64,000 nucleotides of DNA from Vitis vinifera (taxonomy: Eukaryota > Streptophyta > Magnoliopsida > Vitales > Vitaceae), in contig NC_081820.1 of the NCBI RefSeq assembly GCF_030704535.1, positions 26,641,001-26,705,000 of the forward strand, given 5' to 3'. Positions 36,715-49,000 of this stretch are shown in pieces (within the stretch, counting starts at the first letter, position 1; every line of letters starts with the position of its first letter). The translations under genes and the position numbers were made by a program. The notes under the pieces are model-generated. The model saw only the letters and a list, made by a program, of their open reading frames with translations. It had not been told where the DNA came from and searched no databases.

Positions 36715-39700
36715 CTCCTCCTTGAGATTTGCCTTGGACATACCAAGCTTCAACCTTAGGAACTCCAGCCTTGATTTAGGAAGTCCTTTAGTCATTATGT
36801 CAGCAAGTTGCTCATCAGTTGAGCAATAATGCAGCTTAACAAGTGAATTCTTTTCAGCTTCCCTTATGGAGTGGAATTTTACATTTATGTGCTTGGTTCT
36901 GCCATGATGGACAGGATTTTGAGCAATGGAAATGGCTGACTTATTGTCACAGTAAAGCTCAGTTGGTGAGCTTTGTTCCCAGCCTAAATCAGCAAGCAAT
37001 TTTCTCAACCATATTGCTTGATTTGCAGCAGCTGCTAAGGAGATATACTCAGCTTCTGTAGTTGATTGTGCCACTACTTCTTGCTTTCTTGAATTCCAGC
37101 ATATGACACCTGAACCGATTGTAAATGCATAACCTGAAGTGCTCTTCATATCATCAACACTTCCTGCCCAATCACTATCAGCATAACCATCTAGCTTAAC
37201 TCCTCCTGTCTTTAAATACCAAATGCCAAGATTTGTTGTACCTTTAACATACTTTAGCACCCTCTTTGCAACTCCCATGTGAACATTGCTAGGTGAACTC
37301 ATGAACCTTGAAAGCAAACTAGCTGGAAACATCAAGTCAGGTCTGGTTACTGTCAAGTATAGTAGGCTGCCCACCAAGCTTCTATATGCAGAGGGTTCCT
37401 CAAGTTTCTCACCATCATTCTTTGAAATTTTCTCATTTTGTGCCAGCGGAGTTGCTACTTCTTTGCATGATTCTAGCTTGAATTTCTTGAGAATATCCAT
37501 AGCATATTTTCTTTGTGAAATGAAGATACCCCAGCTGCATTGGTATATTTCCATTCCAAGGAAGTAGTTCATGGTGCCAAGGTCAGACATCTCAAATACA
37601 TCTTGCATTTCCATTTTGAAATCAGCTAGCAATTTTACATTGCTTCCGGTCACTAGCATGTCATCAACATAAAGTGATACTACCAGTTGCAAACCATCAT
37701 CATTTTGTTTCAAATACAAAGTAGCTTCATTTTCACTCCTCCTAAATCCAAGTTGGATCAGATGAGAATCAATTCTGCTATACCAGGCCCTTGGTGCTTG
37801 CTTCAAACCATAGAGAGCCTTATGTAGCTTGTACACTTTGTGTTCATGGCCAATAACCTCAAAGCCTTCTGGTTGTTGAACATAAATTTCTTCAAGAAGT
37901 ATACCATTTAGAAAAGCTGACTTGACATCTAAATGGTACACTTTCCATCCCATTTGACCAGCAAGTGCAAGTAGTAGCCTTATAGTGTCATGTCTGGCTA
38001 CTGGTGCAAATGTATCACCATAGTCCACTCCAGCAACTTGAGCAAAACCCTTCACAACCAATCTAGCCTTGTGCCTGAAGATTGAACCATCTGAATTAAA
38101 TTTAGTTCTGAAAACCCACTTTACACCAATTGCATTCTTAGCTTCAGGTAGTTCTGTCAACTTCCAGGTTCCATTTCTTTCAATAGCATCAATTTCAGCT
38201 TTCATGGCCTCAATCCATTCTAGAAATCTTGCAGCTTCCGTGTAACATGTAGGCTCAGCATGTACAAGATTGCACCTCTCGTACACATCAGATAATGGCC
38301 TCATCTTAAGCACTGGTGTGTCTGAAGTTGCTTCAACATCAAGTGGACCTTCAATGATTGTACTTTCTATTGCTGGTTCAAGAATAGATGGAGTGGTTTG
38401 ATCACATTTATGAACTTTCTTCAAGTCCCAATTCCAATAGGAGTTTTCATCAAAGTGCACATCTCTACTTATCACGATTTTCATTCTACTCAAGCTATAA
38501 ATTCTGTAACCTTTTGATTCTGCTGCATAACCAACAAAGACACCTTTCTCAGCTCTTTCATCAAGCTTCCCTCTCTTGAAAGATGGCACATGAAGATAAC
38601 AAAATGAGCCAAAAACTTTCAGGTGCTTGACAGAAGGTTTTACACCAGACCATGCCTCTATTGGTGTTTTGCTTTGAACAGACTTAGTTGGTAGTCTGTT
38701 AAGCAAATACACTGAGGTGTTGACTGCTTCAGCCCATAGAAGCTTTGGTAGCTTCTTCTCGAATAGCATGCACCTTGCCATCTCCATTACGGTTCTGTTC
38801 TTCCTCTCAGAGACTCCATTCTGCTGTGGTGAGTATGGAGCTGTTAGCTGGTGTACAATTCCAGCTTCTTGACAAAAGACTCTAAACTCTTTTGAGGTAT
38901 ACTCACCTCCATTATCAGTTCTGAGCACCTTAACGTTCTGGCCACTTTGAGTTTCAACCATTTTCTTGAAGCTTTTGAACATAGAGAGCACTTGTGACTT
39001 GGTTTTTAGAAAATAAACCCAAGTCATTCTGCTGAAATCATCAATAAATAGTGCAAAATACACATTGTTGCTCAATGAGGTTGTGCTCATTGGTCCACAA
39101 ATATCTGAATGGATTAATTCCAGCTTGTGAGTAGCTCTCTTGGACATATTTTGAGGGAATGGTTGTCGTTGTTGCTTCCCTAGCTCACAACTTTCACAAG
39201 TTTGAGCATTAACTGAGATTTCAGGCATGTCTTCAACCATACCAGCTTCTTGCATGAACCTCAGTGACTTCAAGTTGAAATGACCATATCTTTTGTGCCA
39301 AACAACACTCTCATCAATCTTGGCACTAAAGACATGACCTTCAACTAAATCAAGCTTCAAATAAAAACTATTTCCATTCATTTTAATTTTTGCTATCTCT
39401 GTTCCGTGTACATCAGAGATAAAACAAAAATTTTCTTTGAAAGAGACTGCATATCCATTTCTTAGCATTTGTGCAACACTAAGAAGATTCTGATCTAAAT
39501 CTGGAATATAAAGAACATTAGTGACAATTTTTGTACCTCTCTTGGTGCTGATAGCAATTGTCCCTTTTCCTTTGGCTTGCACAACTTTACCATTTCCCAA
39601 CTTGACCTTTGGTTGAACTGATCTATCAATGGAGGTAAATATTGACAGATGTTTGGTCATGTGACTTGTGCAGCCACTGTCAATGAGCCAAGTATTCAGT

Positions 39701-40811
39701 TCATGAGAACTGAGTGCTTGTGATGCCATAAATAAATGCTCATCATCATTTTTGTCTTCTTCAGTCACACTTGCATGTTGTTCTGGTTGCTGTTGTGATT
39801 GTTTTTTCTTGGCTCTGCAATACTTCTCACTGTGGCCAAGTTTATTGCAGAAGTTACAATTAAAGAGAGGTTTACCTTTGTGCCAACAATCTTTCTCAGC
39901 ATGGTTGGTTCTTTTGCAATGAGAGCAAGGCGGAAATTTTCCTTTTCTTGAAGACCCTTCAGCTTTCCCTCTGCTGTTCTTGAAGAACTTCTTTCCTTGC
40001 AAGTTTCCAGAATTCTTTCCCTTGTGATTTGCTTGAAAAGCACCTTCAGTAGCTTCATCACCTCTCATTAAGACCCTTTGCTCCTGTGCATGAAGCTTGC
40101 TGGTTAACTCTACAATTGTGAGAGTTTGCAAGTCACAAGACTCCTCAATTGCAGAAATCTTGGCTTCAAACTTTTGAGGCACTGAAACCATGATCTTTTC
40201 TACCACCTTTTGATCCGTAAATGCCTCACCAAGAAGCCGCATTTGGTTTACAACATCCATTAACCTGCCAGAATAATCTTTGACAGATTCATCGTCTTTC
40301 ATCTTCATCAACTCAAACTCTCTCTTCAATGTGAGGAGTCTAACATTTTTGACTCTTTCACTGCCCTCAAATTCACCTTGGAGCTTGTCCCATACCTGTT
40401 TAGGTGTTTCCAAGTTCATGATTTTGGTGAAGATGTGGTCTGCAAGTCCTGAATGTAGGCAAGTGATGGCTTTGTCTTTCTTGAGTTTTTCTTCCTCATA
40501 TGCTTTCATCTGAGCAACTGTAGGATTTGCTCCCAATGGTGGTGGATCAGCTTCTGACATCACAACATTCCACAAACCTTGAGACCTTAAGTAAAACCTC
40601 ATCTTGACAGCCCAAATGTGATAGTGTTCACCATTAAACACTGGAATTACAGAGGAAATATTGCTAGAAGGAGTCATGTTTGCACCACAGTTGCCTGAAA
40701 AAATAGATCACTCAACCTCACTAGTATTTGCACTCAACCTCACTGTGTTTAGTACTCAAAACACTCAAAAACTTTGCCTCACAGCCCGTAGGAATTTTGC
40801 TCTGATACCAC

Positions 40812-41061
40812 TGTTAAAAATCTGGAGAAAGGAACTAAAACTTTCAGAAAATATTAGAGTACTGAGTTGGAGAAAGACACACACACTATTTCACCAAAGA
40901 GAATGCCTATTTATAGGCTTACAACCAAACTAAAAATGCTAAAAACTCTCAGCTGCTATGACTACTTCTACTAACAGAAAAACTGAAAAACAGAGATAGC
41001 AAAACAGAGACTAAGTCTAACTAAGACATTTTCAAAGGCAAACTCTCATGAAATTCTAACA
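40812..41061 (-). repeat. 5' LTR of the Copia element
   Basis: 250 bp and identical by eye to 36465-36714. On the minus strand it is followed directly by the tRNA-Met primer site. A TATTTATAGG at its middle (plus-strand reading) is palindromic enough to give a TATA-like CCTATAAATA on the minus strand, the likely element promoter. Confidence 0.95.
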
Positions 41062-41128
41062 TTCATGAGTATAATAACAATAATAATTGCTCAAGACCAG
41101 AACAAGATCGATAATCTGTAAGGTTCCA

Positions 41129-41930
41129 ATGGCGAACCTGCAAATTGTTCCAGCTTCCAACAACGTGGAAGCACAGTACGTGGAGATGATGGTGCCTCTG
41201 TACTCATATGGATGTGAGAAGAAAGTAAAGAAGACATTAGCCGGAATTAAAGGTAAATCCAAAAATATGCATGCCAATATAGCTCTCTTTACTCTCAGAG
41301 CATTTTTCATGTGATTTGTTGGTTGGTTGGTCTGTGCTTAATTGTCCTGGGCTTGAGCACTGACTTCTGTTAAAGTTTGTAATTTGGCCAAGCCCAATGC
41401 CATACCAGACAAATAAAGTGAAAACACATGCCTACAATTATTCATGGGCCAGAGAGAAGCCATCCTAATCTTTACTATCTATGGTAAACATATTTTTAGG
41501 ATATGCATCACTCTGACCCATTGAGTGGGGAAACTTCAAGAATCAAGCTTCCACCTAATGGAGGGGTCTCAACCATGGCCAGCAGCCCATTCAAGAGAGA
41601 AGGGCAGCCAAGCAAACCAAAGCCAGGCCAATTGATGTGTCCTAGTCCTTGAAATATATGGTTTTCATTTTATTTGGATGACGTGCAGGGATATACTCAG
41701 TGAATGTGGATTATAATCAGCAGAAGGTGACAGTGTGGGGAATATGCAACAAATATGATGTGCTAACGACCATGAGGACCAAGAGGAAAGAAGCCCGGTT
41801 CTGGAATGATGAAGACAACGCGGAGATGGAAGAACCCGTGAAAGATCCCAAGCCTATGACTTTAACTAGAGTTCGCTCTCTTAGCTGGAAAGCATGGAGG
41901 ATGGTCTTCAAGAGATCATATTCCTTTTAA
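41129..41930 (+). CDS. Small HMA-domain protein lacking the CxxC metal site
   Basis: Two exons, 41129-41252 and 41689-41930, give 121 residues. The HMA-like fold covers about residues 12-75 (VEMMVPLYSYGCEKKVKKTL, then GIYSVNVDYNQQKVTVWG), but the usual CxxC is reduced to a single Cys (SYGC). The intron splits the same Lys-Gly position as in the HIPP gene upstream, which supports common descent. The C-terminus is basic (RMVFKRSYSF) with no CaaX box, so it is an HPP rather than a HIPP. Metal binding is doubtful; a protein-interaction role is possible. Its leader and promoter are split by the Copia element ending 67 bases before the ATG, so expression may be reduced or altered. The start is the first ATG after the element with a good plant context (CCAATGGCG). 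Confidence 0.82.
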
Positions 41931-43280
41931 AGAAAAATTGGAAGTGGATAAATAAGAATAAAACACAACTTCCTCATTTCTGAGAACTTTGATTTGATGT
42001 AAATTGGCCAACATACATTTCCCACATGATCAGTTGGTGGACCACTGTTTCTTCAAGCATTCCGGCTTCCTAAATGTATATCTTTTTGACAAATTCGGTT
42101 GCTTCTCCTTCCTTCTTTCGCCTTGTTTGGTAAGTTTTGTGAAAAGTCCTTGCACTTTCAATTATATCTAACAGGTCAGCAAGGGTGTGCGCCAATAGTC
42201 CCTTCCTGTTCAAGGGCTCCACAACGCGTTAGAAGAATGATTTCTACCCTGATGCATCAAAATCTCATCACAAACTCGCAAGTTCATATCATTTGCTGAG
42301 AGAAATTTAGTAGATGGTGATTTCTAAAAGGTGAAACGGCATGTAGTTACCCCACCAAGGAAAAGAGTCATGTGTTGTGTTCACAATGTTTGAGATATGA
42401 AACATATAATGACCCCTGAAACAGAAAATTTCATTCGGATCCTACATGAAAGCAATATTGCAAATGACGTAAAGACAACAACACACACCCTGGCATTAAT
42501 TGAGGTCTCCATTTTTTCACAGGAAGGGAGAGAAAATAAACAAGAAAACTTGTGGTCCTCATGGTGAGAGCCTCATTGGTTTCAATCAAACTACCCGAAT
42601 AAGATATTTATGTTTTATTCAGGAGAGTTACATTCAACAACATCATGAGTCAAAATGTTGAGTGGGGTTGGTGGAGATAGGGCTCTTAATTAGCTAGGAA
42701 ATCAACAGGTTCTTTTACCCTATATAGGAATTCACACGACAGTTAACATGCACATGGCCACGATTTTACTTTAAGCAACTGCAGCTCACCTTGCATTTTC
42801 TGATGTCCCAAGGAGTTGTAGGGCCAGACCGGTGCCAACACTGAATTTCAAACTTGGAAACCACTGCATCTCCACCCTTGATTCTTCAACTCAGTTCACT
42901 CTACCCCACACATCATCAGCCTAAAAGGAAAGATGTGATTTGAGTATATATCTCATTTGAGTCTCATGTGAAAGTAAAACATTACCATGATTACAATTGA
43001 TGAATGAGTTGACAAAACTCAGACTACAACTAATCTCATTATGATATTAATATATGAAATCATAATTAAGATCTCTGTGTGCTAGATTGAGAAGTACCAC
43101 AAATTAAAGTAGGTCAATCCCATTAGCTTATAAGTTTGGCTTCATTACACCTCCTCCTTCAATCTCAATATAACCACCACACCGGAAGCTTAGAAGGAAA
43201 AATCATTACTTGGCCTCTCAACCTTGAAGGGCTCCCTTTGAAATAGCCATTGAGCAAAAGCTTTCAGAGAGGAAGAGAAG
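41931..43280. other. Spacer, no recognised gene
   Basis: The first 100 or so bases are 3' UTR of the HMA gene. Beyond that I recognise no coding or repeat structure. Confidence 0.5.
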
Positions 43281-43457
43281 ATGATAATGGTGGCTGTGAT
43301 TACAGAGCTGCTAGAGGAATACACCGTGGTGCTGGCAAGGATGACAGAGCAGCTGTTCCTCCCAAGGCATAATATGGGTGCCCTCAATATCAGGAATCTC
43401 CGTCTCTCCAGTCCCTCTTCCCTTCAAGACAACTCTTCCTTCCTTCTCTACTTCTAG
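43281..43457 (+). CDS. Candidate 58-residue small protein
   Basis: An ATG-to-TAG frame begins MIMVAVITELLEEYTVVLAR and continues MTEQLFLPRHNMGALNIRNL, ending SSFLLYF. The first half is a plausible amphipathic helix with regular hydrophobic spacing. Base composition here is GC-richer than the flanks, a purine-rich leader precedes the ATG, and a pyrimidine-rich tail follows the stop. I do not recognise a family. It could be a short peptide gene, the first exon of something longer, or chance. No promoter is convincing. Confidence 0.33.
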   Translation: MIMVAVITELLEEYTVVLARMTEQLFLPRHNMGALNIRNLRLSSPSSLQDNSSFLLYF

Positions 43458-45650
43458 AGTTTTTCAGCTCTGTGTTTTTGAATTGTTCATGGTCTTTTTC
43501 TCTCTTTCTCTCTTTCTCTTTATTCTATTTTTTCATTGTTTGGGTTGGGATTTGGATTTTTTACGCTTTTTGTTTTTCTATTTATGCAGTGCAGAGTGTG
43601 TAGATGAGATATCTCCTTTGTTTCTCTTACCAAATATGTAAAATTCATCTCAGCTTTTTGGTGAGATTCAAATACCATCTCATGAAATAATATTGAAATT
43701 CTTACACCCATTTGTTGAAATGAGCTTTGAAAATGGTTGGATTTCTTTTGTGGGGTCTCCCCCTTTTTTGGAATGAGGAAGACCAAGATCACAATTTGGT
43801 TTTCTATGCACTAAATGCAGAACCCACCATGCAGAAGAGATTAGTTGTGATATAAGATGAAGAAAAAGGATTCTCTCTTCACCAAAATTTCTCAACCTAA
43901 TCAAAAGAGCTGAATTCAGGGTACATTTGAACGGGCAGATGACTTGGGAGGCTGGGTTGCTGGGACTTCTTGAATCCCATCATTGTTTGTTCCCTATGAG
44001 CAACAAGACAAAGTACCTAGTGCCAATTCTCCATAATTGTGATTGCAAGTTCTGTTTGTTTGTGTGGAAAATAAAAGAAAGTGGCGAAAATAGAAGGAAA
44101 TTCACTTCACCAAATGCTCACCCACATGACTAAGGCTTAAGGTCAATAAATTATGGATGCAGTAACTAGTACTGCTTCTTATCCCCATCCGCTCCAGAAG
44201 AGTTTGGGCTGATAATAGTGATGGGGTGAAGCTGATCAGTCAGCCACTAGCTGTTGGTATAAGAAATGGCCATGTTCAAGTCCCAAATGGGCTCTGCATT
44301 TTGCTTGGCCCATGACCATCTTCATTGTGGGAGTATGCCAAACTCTTCATATAGATTTATTCAATTTCTTTTAAGGGTATGTTTGCTAAAAGAAAATCAG
44401 AGAAAAAACATATATATAAAAAGAAATATATATATATAATAGAATTTTTTTTCTCACATAGTCCTGTTTGATCATGAAAATTTTAGAAAATAAAAAATAA
44501 GGGTTTGTTTGATAATTGTTTTCGAAATTAAAAACAGATTGATTTTAAAAACTGTTGTATGATTTTTGTAGAAAAGGTTTTTTAGAAATTAAAAATATTT
44601 TTAACCTATTTTTAATATTTTAAAATATGTTTTAAAAATAATTTTTATATGTAATGTTTATTTTTAATAATTCTACTAATTATTTCTTAAAACAGTTATA
44701 ATAAAACAAGTGAAAACAATAAAAAATAATTAAAAAATATTTTTTGAAAACACCTTATTTTTTATTTTTAAGAACAGAAAATATAAAATAATTTTTTGCC
44801 GTTAAGTGTATTTTCTGTTTTTTTTTTTTCAGAAAATAGAAAATTGTTTTAAAAAACCGTTCCAAAACATAACCTAAGTGACCGTTTGATTACAATTTTT
44901 TTTTTTTTTTGGTTTTAAAATAAAAGATAATAATAGTAATTTTTATAGAGGATAAAGTAATTTTTAAAGACTTATGTTGAAAAAATAAAATATTAACCAC
45001 TTTAAATGTTAAATTTTTGCAAAGTGATTTTTAAAGATATAGGATAAATCTATAATTTTGGTATAAAATATTATATTTTTATATAAAAGTTTTTAATTTT
45101 AAAAATGAAAAATAACAAATATATCTGAAATAAATGCTAAATTATTGGCGATTAATTTGTCGTATCAAAACTTTTAAATGTTTACCTTTAAAAGATAAAG
45201 GTTCTAAAACTATTTAAAAAAAAATTGAAACATAAAAAAATTATTGAATCAAATTTTAAAATTTTTGAAAGTAATTTGTAAATATATTACATAAATTTAT
45301 ATTTTTATATTTAATTTTGAAAACAAAAAAAATAAAGAAATACATTTGAATAAACACCCTAACATTTTTTTTTTTACCACACCCATAAGAATAGACAAAA
45401 TTTATGGTCAAAATTACTCCAAAATTTCAAAGCCCTTTTTTCTGTAATTAAAAAAAAATTTATAAATTCCAACAAAGTCATAGTTTGAATTTGTGTAAAC
45501 CCTAAATTGAAATTATTTACCTTAATTATAAAGATAATATTTTTTTTAAAAATGGGTAAGAATCAAAGGTTAATATCCCTGATGACCATGTAAAACCCAT
45601 GGGAAAGTACAAAAAAGCAGTGAATGGAAGAGGAATTTACCCCAGGCTAC
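43458..45650. other. AT-rich spacer with MITE-like sequence
   Basis: 43490-43560 is a T/C-rich tract. From 44370 to 45540 the sequence is strongly A/T-rich, with several phrases of the TTTGTTTGATAATT type typical of MITE ends in this window. I see no gene. Confidence 0.55.
44497..44876. mobile_element. Probable MITE
   Basis: The left end AAGGGTTTGTTTGATAATTG, running into TTTTCGAAATTAAAAACAG, pairs imperfectly with the reverse complement of the right end, TTAGGTTATGTTTTGGAACG. The interior of about 340 bases is A/T only. Boundaries are approximate. Confidence 0.4.
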
Positions 45651-46033
45651 AGGGGTATATAGGTAAATCAACACAAAAATGAAGCCAAAAGCTAGAAAGC
45701 GAGAGAGAAGGGGAGAGAGAACGCAGCTCCGTCTCTCGTTGGGTCTCTGCCGTTGCTCTACTGGTATTCGCTTTCGTTTTCTCATCAATTTTCCCATTGA
45801 ATTTTAGCTTATCTCATGCTTAATCCTCTGATTAATTCCATTTACTATTGTTTTATCGCGATTATACTGGGTTTTTGTTTGTCTTTATGCTGTTTGATTA
45901 CTGTTCTTCTTGATCGTTTTTTGCTATTTTCATTTTGAGCTATGATAATCAATTCAATGGCCTTCCTTTTGATGTAAATTTTTGTGGGTTTTGATCAGTT
46001 GACTCGATTATCAGGTAGAAAAAAAGGGGGGAA

Positions 46034-49000
46034 ATGATGGGTTTTGGGTCTTTTGGTAATGGAGGATCTTCTTCATCATCTTCCAATTTGTCGGCTTTAG
46101 CCCCGCCTTTTACGGTTGATCGACCAGTTTCCAAACCCCTTTCAAACCCACTTGTGAATTTCACGGAATCAACTTATGCTGCTCCCTTCAATTCATCTCT
46201 GCACAATTGGGTTCATCCTCAGTCTCCCGTCTCCAGACCTGATTACTTTTCCAATCCCAATTCAGCGGTTGATTCGGTCCAGGCCACTGGTGTACCGCCT
46301 TCTAATGCTTATAGATACTCCGTCTCTCAGCCTGTCAATTCCCCGGTTGTCCATTTGCCTCCTTTGAGCCATATTGTGTCTGGGATAGCCCATTTGCCTC
46401 CTTTGAGCCCTATTGTGTCTGCTGGAACTGATGTGTTCTCGTTCGGTCAATGCTCAGACCGCATGAAGACTAGTCTTGTTGAAGCCAAACCGTATTATCC
46501 CCCATACGTCGCTCCTGCAATTGAGGACAATAGTCCCTTGGTGGTCCTTAATGAACCTAATTATGATTTGTTATCTACTTCCCATGCTGCTCACTTGAAT
46601 GGATCGTCCTCCCTAGATGATTACACTCAAAGTATGTCTGGTTTGGAGTACCCCTCTCGGTGGTGTGGCTTTTGGAATGGATTGGCAGATATTGAGCAGG
46701 GTAAAAAAGTGGAACTTGATGAGAGCCTTTGCTCAAAGGAGTCGAATTTTGTGGGTTCATCCATTTACAGGAGTTATATCAATCAAGGTAAATCCTCATC
46801 TTTGTAGGATATATAGACCCTAGATCATTTCCATAAATTCCACATTTTTTCATTTCTGTTATGGTTGGTCAGTTTTCTATTATTCTATTCTGATCTCTCT
46901 TTCTCTATCTTTTTTGCTTTAACTGAGACTCTTCATTATCTTTTTCTGCTGCAGCCTGCATTTCTAGTTTCATTTCTCTAGTCACTTGCTAGCACATTGT
47001 CCTTTTTTTTTTAATTCATAATTTTGATCAGCTTCCATTGTGAATTTGTGATTACTTTTTCTTTTCTGATGATAACTATTTGTTTATGTATTTGGGGTTA
47101 TTAATCAGTTATATTCTTCTTTCCATAACTTAAAATACCACAAGCATGAGTTTAAAATGCCCCAGTAGTTTCCACGAACCAGAATGCTCACTCATCTTCA
47201 AATATTTAAGTTTATTTTGAAAATGCTGGGGACCTTGCTTGGTTTTGGTCTTGTGGTTCTAAATATTGAAAGAGATGGAACATGCTGCCAAGGAAATAAT
47301 TTGTTCTTCAATTTTCATGTTTTTAATTTGCACATCAGCATTGTTTTGGTCTAGTTCAATTTTTCTTGTTCTGTTTAGGCCACAGATATTACAATGATAA
47401 TGGGAAGGACAAAATGACATGGGGGTTGTGAAAAAAGTCATGATAGCCGGTTATTTAATTGAAATTATGGTAATGTGCCTAAAGGCTTTGCATGGATAAT
47501 GGGTATCCAGAAGAGAATGGGGATTGGGTGGTGAGAAACAATAAAATGATATTTAATGGAGTATGAGCTTAGTTAGGTTGGAATTGCCAAAATAGGATTT
47601 GTGCAGCCTGGCAAAATAATTGGGATTACCCTTTTGTTATCTTAATATTCTGTCTTTGTAAATACTGTTGTTATTTGTATTTACTAATATTTAGTTTGTG
47701 TTACAGTATCATCCAAAAGAAGAAATAAAAACAATTGACAGTTTGCAACTAAGTGGGAAAATGTAGTGGAAGCGTGTCACAAATTTGAAATCATGGCTAC
47801 ATTGGAAAAGCAGATGATGACTGCCTATTGAGGAACTGTGAAGGAAAAAAATAATCTTGGTTGTTCTTTTGGGATTTTTTTTAACACCTTTTTTTTTTTT
47901 TAGTCGTGATTTTTCTAGGTCTATTAAGATAGAATGACAAGGAATATATTTTATGCCTAACACAGATGAGACATGCCATCTTTAAATATCTTTGTCTAAT
48001 CTAAGCTTAGCAACTTCATTTCCCAAGTGAGGTTAGTTGCTTGAGTTGTTGTTTGCTATTCTGAATATTTATGGCAATATACTGTCTAAAGCACTGGCCA
48101 ACTTGTTCTTCCCTCACTGTGTGAAACCCTATATTTATCTGTGTGTAGCCTCTATTTCTGGAAGAATATTTGGTTTCTTAATTGTGAAAGGGAAAGTGAT
48201 GTGATACAAATGGTATTGTGTATAGAGTTACCCTGATCTAAACCTTGTCTAAAGCAGCTGTTGACAGTTATTGTTTTGAGATTTTTCACTTTGTAACTTT
48301 ATTTGTAGGAGATCCTACTGCTGAGGGTGTGAGCAATAGTGAAGAAGGTTCTGTACTTTCAGATAGAAAATATGTTGATATTCTGGGAAGGGACAATTGT
48401 GTTGGATCTCTCAGCCCAGATCATTTCAATAATAAGTCCTTCTATGAACCAAAAGCAAATCCCATGGTTGTTTCTCTTGACTTTCCAAGAACATCGTTCC
48501 TGGGATCTACTTCAGTACTTCCTGAAACTCCTCATCCTCGGGCCCCATCCCTGGAACCAGTAACAAATTCTTGGAATTATCGGAAGCCACAAAGTGCTTT
48601 ATATGAAAAATGCTTCAGAAAAATTGATTCTTGTGTAGATGATCCAGTATCAAAGGCAAAATCTTCCCCTGCAATTGTAATTAGGCCACCAGCCAATAGC
48701 CCCAGTTCTTTGGGAGTAAATTCATTTTCATCGAGGAACATGATTTGTACTGATAACAGTGAGAATGTTTCTGGTCATCATCTCTCTAACATGGAGGAAC
48801 CTCACATCCCTGTGATTTCTGAAGGCAGAGAACTTTATTCAGATACAAGCCAACTCAATGGTCACTGGCAAAGAAATGATCACCTCTCTATGGAATCATC
48901 CTCTACTAAAAAGCATGAGCTCTTAAACAATGAGATGGGTGTGAAGGAGACAGATAATTTGTTGAGAGCAAGATCTGAGCTTCAAATTCCTCATTTGAAT

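Larger units (their letters stand above)
36460..41066 (-). mobile_element. Ty1/Copia LTR retrotransposon, full length, looks whole, young
   Basis: The element proper is 36465-41061, in minus orientation. It has two 250-bp LTRs (36465-36714, 40812-41061) that begin TGTTA and end TAACA and are identical by eye. A 5-bp target duplication, TTCAT, lies at 36460-36464 and 41062-41066. The primer site TGGTATCAGAGC (initiator tRNA-Met) follows the 5' LTR, and a purine tract AAGGAGGAG precedes the 3' LTR. One continuous 1322-residue Gag-Pol frame occupies 36709-40677. Its parts in order are a UBN2-type Gag, two CCHC zinc knuckles, aspartic protease, HHCC plus DDE integrase, reverse transcriptase (YVDD) and RNase H, the Copia order. 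Identical LTRs suggest insertion within a few hundred thousand years at usual plant rates. I see no breaks. Confidence 0.96.

Noticed and set aside
43520-43792. Open stretches on the minus strand near 43.5-43.9 kb
   Set aside because: No recognisable protein and rich in T/C-derived low complexity.
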